Assembly: GCA_948766235.1 (NCBI GenBank)
Contig: CAQCFX010000010.1
Span: 1-43,383, forward strand
Source of the DNA: an uncultured Oscillospiraceae bacterium
Lineage (GTDB): Bacteria; Bacillota; Clostridia; Oscillospirales; Oscillospiraceae
DNA: 43,383 nucleotides
Direction of reading: 5' to 3'
The first letter of the stretch is position 1. Each line of letters starts with the position of its first letter. Below the pieces are notes generated by a model. The model had not been told where the DNA came from. It searched no databases and saw only the letters and a list, made by a program, of their open reading frames with translations. Below, one piece after another: positions 1-6,724 of the stretch. The position numbers and the translations under genes are program-made.

Positions 1-95
1 GTGGCGACTTTTGGCGGCTTTTGGCGATTTACGTGGTGGAAAAAGTGGTGGAACAACTTCCTGCCATCGTTACTCTTGATGAGGACTAATCGCTC
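1..95. other. Unassigned left edge with short direct repeats
   Basis: No gene is recognised. The stretch has two kinds of short direct repeat: TTTTGGCG at 9-16 and 19-26, and GTGGTGGAA at 33-41 and 45-53 (period 12). The frame open on the plus strand gives an aromatic-rich peptide without family resemblance. It may be the tail of a feature beginning outside the window. Confidence 0.3.
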
Positions 96-176
96 CTATT
101 TCCAAATCTTTCGAATAATCTGGCGCACCAGTACAAACACAAAGATAAAGACAATAACAAATAATAAATATTTCAT
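96..176 (-). CDS. Tiny single-pass membrane peptide (26 aa)
   Basis: A 26-codon ORF starts with ATG at 176 and stops with TAG at 96-98. A strong ribosome binding site (AAGGGGG) lies five to six bases upstream. The peptide begins MKYLLFVIVF, continues as one uninterrupted hydrophobic helix of about 17 residues, and ends in a basic tail (RQIIRKIWK). This layout is that of small membrane proteins, including type I toxins and holin-like peptides. I do not recognise a family and see no antisense RNA. The local DNA is AT-rich, unlike the rest of the window. The case for translation rests on the Shine-Dalgarno sequence and the coherent TM-plus-basic-tail architecture. Confidence 0.45.
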   Translation of the reverse strand: MKYLLFVIVFIFVFVLVRQIIRKIWK

Positions 177-216
177 ATTTACCCCCTTGACGATATACTT
201 AAAATATTTTATAGTT

Positions 217-245
217 GGGGTGCGGGGGCTTGCTCCCCGCACCCC
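217..245. terminator. Perfect 11-bp GC hairpin
   Basis: GGGGTGCGGGG at 217-227 pairs perfectly with CCCCGCACCCC at 235-245 around a 7-base loop. It separates the two small minus-strand ORFs. No clean T-run follows on either strand, so it may be a transcript-stabilising or attenuating hairpin rather than a true terminator. Confidence 0.5.
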
Positions 246-252
246 TTCGCCC

Positions 253-351
253 TTACCAGTTTAGCAATTTAAGGATTGCCGCTGTAATCAGGCCGGAGAT
301 TGTGCCCGCCAGGATGTCTGCCACGATAGCTTCTATCCTGTTGGGCCGCAC
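253..351 (-). CDS. Small hydrophobic peptide (32 aa), possible Fst/holin-like
   Basis: A GTG at 351 opens a 32-codon frame ending in TAA at 253-255. The peptide starts VRPNRIEAIVAD and has a C-terminal hydrophobic helix, ILAGTISGLITAAILKLL. The pattern of a short polar head, then a small-residue-rich helix, then a tryptophan at the end recalls the Fst/Ldr type of membrane toxin, but this is only a resemblance. The nearest Shine-Dalgarno-like AAAGGAG is about 20 bases upstream, so the start is uncertain. The frame is also open further upstream through a repeat hairpin. Confidence 0.3.
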   Translation of the reverse strand: MRPNRIEAIVADILAGTISGLITAAILKLLNW

Positions 352-369
352 CGTAGGCTTTTGCTTGCG

Positions 370-414
370 GCTCCTTTCCCCACGAAAGCTGAGGGACGCT
401 TTCGCAGGGGCCCC
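370..414 (-). repeat. Dispersed hairpin repeat, copy 1
   Basis: Read on the minus strand, this segment folds as CCCC-N2-CGAAAGC-loop-GCTTTCG-N-GGGG and is followed by AAAGGAGC. A second copy lies at 37039-37085 on the plus strand, about 80 percent identical. The helix sequence there differs on both sides and still pairs, so the structure is conserved by compensatory change. Confidence 0.6.
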
Positions 415-454
415 ATTTAGTTAGACCCACGGATAGTAATTTTGCCACACGAGG

Positions 455-493
455 CCAAAAGAAAAGCCACCCTGTGGGTGGCTTTTCTTTTGG
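455..493. terminator. Rho-independent terminator, bidirectional
   Basis: An 18-bp perfect stem (455-472 with 476-493) closes on a 3-base TGT loop. Its outer part is A-rich on the left and T-rich on the right, so it would work in both directions. It insulates the downstream acetyltransferase operon from the left-edge DNA. Confidence 0.85.
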
Positions 494-577
494 CTTCCGG
501 GCTGTTGCCGCCGCAAGCCTGTCCCATTTCCGCGCCGGGCGCAGCCCCCATATCCAGCTTAGCAGGGAGGAAACACA

Positions 578-1222
578 ATGGACTATCGCCGCATTGACTG
601 GGAACGATATCCACGGCGGGCACATTTTGAATACTTTAACGCCATGCCGGACCCCTACGCCGGGGTGACGGCTCAGGTGGAGCTCACCCGCTTTTTAGAC
701 CTGTGCCGGCGGGAATCGCTGCCCTTTTTTCTCAGCTTTCTGTACTGCGCCGGGCGGGCGGCCAACGCCGTGCCCCAGCTGCGCCAGCGCATTGTGGACG
801 GCAGGCCGGTGGAATTATCCACCTGTGACACCTCCCATACCGTAATGCGGGAGGACGGCGCCTACAGCTACTGCCGGCTCAACTGTATGCAGCCCTTTGC
901 CGACTACCTGCCCGCCGCCATCGCCGCCCAGGAGGAGGCCAAAGCCCACGGAAGCCTGGACGACGGGGAGGACGCGCTCAGCCTGCTGTTCGTCTCCACC
1001 CTGCCCTGGGTGCGCTATACCGCCCTGCGCCAGCCCACCCCCGTCCCCGCGGACAGCAATCCCCGCCTCACCTGGGGGCGGTACGGCGAGGAAAACGGAA
1101 AGCTTCTCATGCCCGTTACGCTGCTGGTCAACCACGCCTTGGCGGACGGTTCCCATATCGCACAGTTCTACGCCGCCTTGGAGGAAACTTTGGCGCGTTT
1201 TTCCCCTGACCGCCGCCCTTGA
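578..1222 (+). CDS. Chloramphenicol acetyltransferase-like O-acetyltransferase
   Basis: The 214-residue product matches the length and layout of type A chloramphenicol acetyltransferases (about 215-220 aa), trimeric cytosolic enzymes that transfer acetyl from acetyl-CoA to a hydroxyl. The catalytic region near the C terminus reads VNHALADGSH, giving the general-base histidine H186 and the structural D190-G191 of the HHxxxDG motif. The first histidine of the usual pair is Asn185. The start is set by GGGAGG six bases before the ATG. It is followed after 42 bases by a two-gene ABC exporter and is probably cotranscribed with it. The substrate is unknown: many gut homologues are annotated as CAT without proven resistance, and the Asn substitution and divergent surroundings leave a non-drug acceptor possible. 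Confidence 0.85.
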   Translation: MDYRRIDWERYPRRAHFEYFNAMPDPYAGVTAQVELTRFLDLCRRESLPFFLSFLYCAGRAANAVPQLRQRIVDGRPVELSTCDTSHTVMREDGAYSYCRLNCMQPFADYLPAAIAAQEEAKAHGSLDDGEDALSLLFVSTLPWVRYTALRQPTPVPADSNPRLTWGRYGEENGKLLMPVTLLVNHALADGSHIAQFYAALEETLARFSPDRRP

Positions 1223-1264
1223 CCGGCACCCTTCCCTTTTTACCTGGAAAGAGAGGAAATCAGC

Positions 1265-3046
1265 GTGATTTTCGGAAAATACATCAACAGATACTATATC
1301 AAGTACGCCGGGTGGCTTCTTCTGGGGCTGTCCGCTCTGATTTTGGTGGACTATATCCAGCTCATCGTCCCCAACCTGTACCAGCAGGTCATCAACGGCG
1401 TCAACCAGGGCTATGTCACCGTGGACGGCGCGGCGCTCCCCTTTGACATGGACTTTTTGCTGGACCGCATCTGCCTGCCCATGGTGTGGATTGTCATCGC
1501 CATGGTGCTGGGCCGCTTTTTATGGCGGGTGTGCATTTTCGGCGCGGCCATCAAGGTGGAGACCAGCCTGCGCAACGAAATGTTCGACCATGCCAAGGAC
1601 CTGTCCCGCCAGTTCTATCAGGAGAACAAGGTGGGCGGACTGATGAGCCTGTTCACCAACGACCTGGAGACGGTTCAGGACTGCTACGGCTCCGGCTTTC
1701 TCATGTTTTTTGACGCGCTGCTGCTGGGCGGGCTGTCCGTCCACCATATGTGGCGGATGGACCCGCTCATGACCACTCTGGCCATGATTCCCATGGGGCT
1801 GCTGCTGGCCTCCAGCGCGGTGGTGGGCCGGTATATGATGAAGAAATGGGATGTCCGCCAGGCCGCCTTTTCCAAGCTGTCCGACTTCTCTCAAGAGAGC
1901 TTCTCCGGCATCGCCGTCATCAAAGCCTTTGTCAAAGAGGCCAAGGAGCTGCTGGCCTTTCAGGCCCTCAACAAGGAAAATGAGGAGGCCAACGTGGACT
2001 TTACCCGCTCCTCGGTGCTGCTGCGCATTTTGGTGACGCTGTTTGTGGAATCGGTCACCTGCATCATCCTGGGCTACGGCGGCTATCTGGTCTGGCGGGG
2101 AGACTTCAACGCCGGAGAGCTGATGGAGTTTATCGGCTATTTCAACGCCGTTATCTGGCCCATCATGGCCGTGTCCGAGCTCATTGACATGACCAGCCGG
2201 GGCCGCGCCTCCTTAAAGCGCATCAGCGAGCTGCTGGACGCGCCCCAGGACGTGGCCGACCGCCCGGACGTGGCTCCCCTTGGCCCGGTGAAGGGGGATA
2301 TCGAATTTCGCCATCTCACCTTCCGCTACCCGGACGGGGAATACGACGCTCTGCGCGACGTCTCCTTTTCCATCCACGCCGGGGAGAGCGTGGGCATCGT
2401 GGGGCGCACCGGCTCGGGCAAGACCACGGTGGTGGACCTGATTCTGCGCATCTGCAACGTGCCCGACGGCGCCGTTTTTATCGACGGACACGATGTGAAC
2501 GCCGTCCCCATCCGCGAGGTGCGTCAAGCCGCGGCCTACGTGCCCCAGGACAACTTCTTATTCAGCGACACCATCGCCCGGAACGTGGACTTCACCCACG
2601 CCGTTCCCGACCAGGCCAGGGTGATGAACGCCGCCGTGCTGGCCGGCGTGGACGGCGATGTGCGGGAGTTCCCCCTGGGCTACGCAACCGTGCTGGGCGA
2701 GCGGGGCGTCACCGTGTCCGGCGGACAGAAGCAGCGCATTTCCATCGCCCGGGCCCTTATCAAGGACGCGCCCATCCTGATTCTGGACGACTCGGTGTCC
2801 GCCGTGGACACCCAGACCGAGCGGGCCATTCTGCAAAATCTCCGCGCCCAGCGCGCGGGCCGCACCACCATCCTCATCGCTCACCGCATCTCCACCGTGG
2901 AGCAGATGGACCGCATCATCTTTTTGGAGGACGGCCGGGTCACCGCCATCGGCCCCCACAGCGAGCTGTACGAGACCTGCCCGGCCTACCACCGCATGGT
3001 GGAGCTGCAAAAATTGGAGGAGGAGGGGGCCAAGCACAATGCGTGA
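1265..3046 (+). CDS. ABC exporter half-transporter, BmrC-like (degenerate-site subunit)
   Basis: This 593-aa protein has an N-terminal six-helix transmembrane domain (about 15-310) fused to an ATPase domain (about 345-590). Walker A is GRTGSGKTT (380-388), the signature is VSGGQ (484-488) and the H-loop histidine is H540. The Walker B motif reads ILILDD: the catalytic glutamate is replaced by Asp509. That is the hallmark of the BmrC/TM287-type subunit in heterodimeric multidrug exporters. Together with the next gene it would form one consensus and one degenerate ATP site in the cytoplasmic membrane. The start is GTG at 1265 behind GAGAGGAAA. Its stop overlaps the partner's ATG by eight bases, indicating translational coupling. 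The substrate is unknown. Confidence 0.93.
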   Translation: MIFGKYINRYYIKYAGWLLLGLSALILVDYIQLIVPNLYQQVINGVNQGYVTVDGAALPFDMDFLLDRICLPMVWIVIAMVLGRFLWRVCIFGAAIKVETSLRNEMFDHAKDLSRQFYQENKVGGLMSLFTNDLETVQDCYGSGFLMFFDALLLGGLSVHHMWRMDPLMTTLAMIPMGLLLASSAVVGRYMMKKWDVRQAAFSKLSDFSQESFSGIAVIKAFVKEAKELLAFQALNKENEEANVDFTRSSVLLRILVTLFVESVTCIILGYGGYLVWRGDFNAGELMEFIGYFNAVIWPIMAVSELIDMTSRGRASLKRISELLDAPQDVADRPDVAPLGPVKGDIEFRHLTFRYPDGEYDALRDVSFSIHAGESVGIVGRTGSGKTTVVDLILRICNVPDGAVFIDGHDVNAVPIREVRQAAAYVPQDNFLFSDTIARNVDFTHAVPDQARVMNAAVLAGVDGDVREFPLGYATVLGERGVTVSGGQKQRISIARALIKDAPILILDDSVSAVDTQTERAILQNLRAQRAGRTTILIAHRISTVEQMDRIIFLEDGRVTAIGPHSELYETCPAYHRMVELQKLEEEGAKHNA

Positions 3047-4925
3047 ATATCTGCCAATCCTCTTTGTGGGCGCTGTTGTGGGCGTATTCTCCCTTATTTT
3101 CGTGCTCGCCTGGTGGCGGGACCGGCACCGCAAAACCGCGCCCGATTTTGACCGCCATATCCCCGACGCAGAGATCATCCGCCGGCTGGCCAAATACGCC
3201 CTGCCCTATAAAAAGGAGTTCCTGCTGGTGCTGGTCATCATGCTGGCCTCCATTGCCTACGACCTGGCCTCTCCCCTCATTGTGGGACGCATTGAGGAGC
3301 TCATTAAAAATCGGTTTGAGCCCCCCGCTCTGCTGCGCTGGGTGGCGCTGTACGCCGGCATCCTCATCGTCTCCATGGTGTGCACCTACTTTCAGGCTAT
3401 CATCCTGCAAAAAACCGGGCAGAAAATCCTCTCCTCCCTCCGGGAGGACCTGTTTATCCACATTGAAAGCCTCTCTCACGACCAGCTCAATCAGATTCCC
3501 GTGGGCAAGCTGGTCACCCGCGTCACCAACGACACCAACGCCATCTCCATGATGTTCACCAACGTGCTGGTGAACATGGTCAAAAACGCCTTTATTGTGG
3601 TAGGCGTGCTGGCGGCCATGCTCATGCTCAACTACGCCCTCACTCTGATGATTCTGTGCTTCGTCCCCTTCCTGGTGCTGTTCACCGTCATCTTCCGCAC
3701 CTTTACCCGAAAGGTCCACCGGGTGGTGAAGGACCGCACCACCGACATCAACACCTTCCTGTCGGAAAACCTGTCCGGCATCAAAATCACTCAGATTTTC
3801 AACCAGGAGGACCGCAAGCTCTCGGAGTTTTTGGACAAGAGCGATGCGCTGCGCAAGGCCAAACAGAATCAAATCTTTGTGTTCGGCATTTTCCGGCCCA
3901 TGGTGTATATGCTGTATATCTCCTCGGTGCTGTGCCTGCTGTACCTGGGCGGCAAGGGCTATATTCAAAACACCGTTTTTCTGGGCCAGGCCATGACCAG
4001 CGGCACCATCGTATCCTTCTACCTCTATATCTCCAAGTTTTTCAACCCCATCCAGACCCTGGCCGAGCAGTTCAACCAGCTTCAATCTGCCTTTGCCTCG
4101 GCGGAGAAAATCTTCACCGTGCTGGACATGGAGCCGGAGGTGCAGAACGAATCGGACGCCATCGAGCTGGACAAGCTGCGGGGCGAGATTGAGTTCCGGG
4201 ACGTATGGTTTGCCTATGAGCCGGGCGAGTGGGTGCTCAAGGGAGTGTCCTTTCACGTGGACCCGCGGCAGACCGTGGCCTTTGTGGGGGCCACCGGGTC
4301 GGGTAAGACCACCATCTTGTCCCTCATCTGCCGCAATTACGACATTCAAAAGGGCCAGATTCTCATCGACGGCATTGATATCCGGCACATTAAAATTTCC
4401 TCTCTCCGCCGCCGCTTCGGACAGATGCTACAGGACGTGTTTTTGTTCTCCGGCACCATCCGCAGCAACATCGTCCTCCGGGAGACGCACTTCACCGACC
4501 AGGAGATCTGGGACGCCTGCCGCTACGTCAACGCCGACTCCTTCATCGGCAAAATGGACCGGGGGCTGGACGAGGAGGTCCGGGAGCGGGGCGGCAACTT
4601 CTCCGCCGGCCAGCGGCAGCTGCTCAGCTTCGTGCGCACCATTCTTCACCGCCCCGACGTGATGATTCTGGACGAGGCCACCGCCAACATCGACACGGAA
4701 ACCGAGCTGCTCATTCAGGACTCCCTGGAGAAGATGCGAAATATCGGCACCATGCTCATCGTGGCCCACCGCCTGTCCACCATCCAGCACGCGGATCAAA
4801 TCATCGTCCTCTCCCATGGAGAGATTCTGGAGCGGGGCACCCACCAGGAGCTGCTGGCCCAAAAGGGCCGGTACTTCCAGCTCTACACCCTCCAGTTCAA
4901 CCGGCAGAAGCTGCTGGGCGCGTAA
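3039..4925 (+). CDS. ABC exporter half-transporter, BmrD-like (catalytic subunit)
   Basis: This 628-aa protein starts with an extra hydrophobic helix (about 5-25), then the six-helix export domain (about 50-350) and an ATPase domain. Walker A is GATGSGKTT (417-425). Walker B is VMILDE with the intact catalytic E546. The H-loop histidine is H577. The signature is altered to FSAGQ (521-525), as is typical for BmrD/YheH-like subunits. The consensus ATP site therefore combines this protein's Walker motifs with the VSGGQ of the preceding subunit, while the other site is degenerate on both sides. The family exports drugs or lipids. The gene overlaps the preceding gene and is the last of the operon; a fresh promoter follows at 4976. 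Confidence 0.93.
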   Translation: MREYLPILFVGAVVGVFSLIFVLAWWRDRHRKTAPDFDRHIPDAEIIRRLAKYALPYKKEFLLVLVIMLASIAYDLASPLIVGRIEELIKNRFEPPALLRWVALYAGILIVSMVCTYFQAIILQKTGQKILSSLREDLFIHIESLSHDQLNQIPVGKLVTRVTNDTNAISMMFTNVLVNMVKNAFIVVGVLAAMLMLNYALTLMILCFVPFLVLFTVIFRTFTRKVHRVVKDRTTDINTFLSENLSGIKITQIFNQEDRKLSEFLDKSDALRKAKQNQIFVFGIFRPMVYMLYISSVLCLLYLGGKGYIQNTVFLGQAMTSGTIVSFYLYISKFFNPIQTLAEQFNQLQSAFASAEKIFTVLDMEPEVQNESDAIELDKLRGEIEFRDVWFAYEPGEWVLKGVSFHVDPRQTVAFVGATGSGKTTILSLICRNYDIQKGQILIDGIDIRHIKISSLRRRFGQMLQDVFLFSGTIRSNIVLRETHFTDQEIWDACRYVNADSFIGKMDRGLDEEVRERGGNFSAGQRQLLSFVRTILHRPDVMILDEATANIDTETELLIQDSLEKMRNIGTMLIVAHRLSTIQHADQIIVLSHGEILERGTHQELLAQKGRYFQLYTLQFNRQKLLGA

Positions 4926-4975
4926 ATTGGTTGTAAAACCCAAATCAATCAGCTCCCATCCCCGCCTTAACCATA

Positions 4976-5004
4976 TTGAACTTTTTTTGAATCCGTGGTA
5001 CAAT
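4976..5004 (+). promoter_or_regulatory. Sigma-A promoter for the PAS/GGDEF gene
   Basis: TTGAAC and TACAAT are separated by 17 bases. Transcription would begin near 5011, leaving a leader of roughly 85 bases that contains nested inverted repeats. Confidence 0.75.
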
Positions 5005-5009
5005 CACAG

Positions 5010-5066
5010 GGCGTACCGGGAACGCCGGGCCACCGGCGGTCAGGTACGCCGCTTCCAGGCGGAAGC
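5010..5066 (+). ncRNA. Structured 5-prime leader, class unknown
   Basis: GGCGTACC (5010-5017) pairs with GGTACGCC (5043-5050) and encloses CGCCGG/CCGGCG. A second hairpin, GCTTCC-AGGC-GGAAGC (5051-5066), follows directly. The fold begins at the predicted transcription start and ends about 30 bases before the start codon. It lacks the conserved sequences of the GEMM c-di-GMP riboswitches, so no ligand is proposed. Confidence 0.45.
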
Positions 5067-5094
5067 CAGCAAGAACGGAAGGATACGTGACCAA

Positions 5095-6243
5095 ATGGAG
5101 TTGGAAATCAACGAAACGAACCTGCCGGAACGCAATGCCCCGGCGCGCCCCTTGGCGGGGGAATCACAAATGACCATTGAGGAGAGCTGCCAGCAGCTGG
5201 GTCAATACATGGAAGATATCCTGCACGGCGCAGAGCAGCCCCCTCTGAACGCGGACCTGCTCAGCTATCCCTGCCGGCCGCTGGGCGAGGCGCTGTCCTC
5301 CTTCCAAGAGGCGTATCAAACCATGGCGCAGCAGCTGAGGGAGCGGGAGGCACAGCTGAAGCGGGAAACCCAGCTGGCCCAACGCCGGGCGGAAATCATC
5401 GAAAGCTATACCGAGATGCTGGTGGACCTGCTGAGCCAGCGGGACGAGTGGCTGTTGATTATCGACCTGGAGACCCGGGAAATTGTCCACTGCAACAAAA
5501 GCGCCCATGGCAGCGCCGGAATCAACACATACTGCGACAGCTGCCAGCACCGCTTGCCTATCCAGCCCGTGCTGCTGGAGTGGGACGATTCCGAACGATA
5601 CCGCGTCTGGGAGCAGGAGGAGGAAAGCAAGCGCCGCTGCTACCGAATTATCTCCTTCCCCATTGAGTGGAAGGAACGGCCCTCCTGTGTCCATATTGTC
5701 ATAGACATCACCGCCGAGAAGATGAACGCCCGCCATCTCAGCGACGATATCTATCAGGACATGGACACCGGCGTGCGCAACCGCCTGTTCCTGGATGAGT
5801 TTATGGGACTGGTGCTCCAGGAGCGCCTGGACATCACCCTATGCTACCTGGACCTGGAGGGCGTGGACGAAATTAACAGCACCCACGGCCGCAAGGTGGG
5901 CGACGCTTATATTCAGAACTTTGTGGAGATTGTTCGGAAAAGCTTCCGCAGCAGCGACACCTTCGTCCGTGTTCAGGACGACAAATTCTGCCTGATGCTC
6001 ACCGGCAACGTCAAATACCTTATCGAACGGAAAATGGACGAGATTCTCGCCACCTTCCAGCGGGACGACAGTAAGGTATTTGGCCATCGCTGCAATTTTA
6101 AATACAGCATCCTGGAGGTGGAGGGCGCGTCCAACACCCTCTCCCTGGACGAACTGCTTCAGCAGGCGGAAAATGATATCCAGCGGAAAAAGCGCAAGCA
6201 GCAGCGGCAGCAGCGTATGCCCTTCGGATTTGAGGATTTTTAA
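5095..6243 (+). CDS. PAS domain protein with degenerate GGDEF domain
   Basis: From the ATG at 5095 (GGAAGGA upstream) the protein is 382 aa. Residues about 75-112 form a helical linker. A PAS-like domain spans about 113-208 and carries a YCDSC cysteine pair. A GGDEF domain spans about 222-360. The entry motif DTGVRNR and the HGRKVGD segment are recognisable, but the catalytic loop is QDDKF (294-298) instead of GG(D/E)EF. Diguanylate cyclase activity is therefore unlikely, and the domain may bind nucleotide or act as a scaffold. It is a soluble, monocistronic gene with its own promoter and a bidirectional terminator. A longer open frame to 4816 overlaps the ABC gene and lies upstream of the promoter, so it was not used. 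Confidence 0.85.
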   Translation: MELEINETNLPERNAPARPLAGESQMTIEESCQQLGQYMEDILHGAEQPPLNADLLSYPCRPLGEALSSFQEAYQTMAQQLREREAQLKRETQLAQRRAEIIESYTEMLVDLLSQRDEWLLIIDLETREIVHCNKSAHGSAGINTYCDSCQHRLPIQPVLLEWDDSERYRVWEQEEESKRRCYRIISFPIEWKERPSCVHIVIDITAEKMNARHLSDDIYQDMDTGVRNRLFLDEFMGLVLQERLDITLCYLDLEGVDEINSTHGRKVGDAYIQNFVEIVRKSFRSSDTFVRVQDDKFCLMLTGNVKYLIERKMDEILATFQRDDSKVFGHRCNFKYSILEVEGASNTLSLDELLQQAENDIQRKKRKQQRQQRMPFGFEDF

Positions 6244-6247
6244 CGAA

Positions 6248-6285
6248 AAAACGGCGAGGCTTCCATGGGGACGCCTCGCCGTTTT
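6248..6285. terminator. Bidirectional terminator
   Basis: A 13-bp perfect stem (AAAACGGCGAGGC at 6248-6260 with 6273-6285) around a 12-base loop, A-flanked on one side and T-flanked on the other. It lies between convergent genes and serves both. Confidence 0.9.
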
Positions 6286-6311
6286 CCTTTCATATGTAAA
6301 TCCTTTTCCGC

Positions 6312-6674
6312 TTATCCCAGCGCCTTTTTCAGCGCTCCCAAAAGCGCCTCCCGGGTAAGCGGCTTAAAGAGCACGCCCTGAGCGCCAATGCCGTAAACCT
6401 CCTGAAGCATTTCATCGTCCCCCAGGGAGGAAATCATAATAATCCTGGCCTCGTCATGCTCATACATGAGGACCTGGGCTGTCTCCAGCCCGTCAATCCC
6501 CGGCATAATGATATCCATGGTTACTACATCCGGCTGAACCTCGTCATAGCGGGCAATCGCATCCTCGCCATTTTCACAATAGGCCGCCACTTCATAGTCG
6601 GTGCCCTCCAGAAGCTTGCGAATCTGGAGTTCCATAATACGGGAATCGTCCACCACCATGATTCTTTTCTTCAT
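6312..6674 (-). CDS. Stand-alone CheY-like response regulator receiver
   Basis: A 120-aa single-domain receiver. The acidic pair D9-D10, the phospho-acceptor D54 in VTMDIIMPG, the switch residue S82 or S83 and the invariant K104 in FKPLT are all present, so it should be phosphorylated by a histidine kinase. No output domain is attached, so it must act through protein contacts, as CheY or Spo0F do. It lies 50 bases downstream of a FapA-like gene on the same strand and ends at a shared terminator, which suggests a two-gene operon. No chemotaxis or flagellar gene is nearby. The partner kinase is not evident. Confidence 0.9.
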   Translation of the reverse strand: MKKRIMVVDDSRIMELQIRKLLEGTDYEVAAYCENGEDAIARYDEVQPDVVTMDIIMPGIDGLETAQVLMYEHDEARIIMISSLGDDEMLQEVYGIGAQGVLFKPLTREALLGALKKALG

Positions 6675-6724
6675 AAAAGCCGCCCCTTCTTTGTCTTTGT
6701 TTCAATCCGGCCTGCCGCCGGGCG

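Noticed and set aside
1..264. 87-codon plus-strand frame at the left edge
   Set aside because: No SD or family pattern. It covers the antisense of a better-supported small ORF and a hairpin.
4247..4262. Partial parS-like match (TTTCACGTGGAC) inside the BmrD-like gene
   Set aside because: Only one half of the palindrome fits, and it is ordinary coding sequence.
5005..5094. GEMM-type c-di-GMP riboswitch in front of the GGDEF gene
   Set aside because: The hairpins do not carry the conserved GEMM core sequences, so only an unclassified leader is reported.
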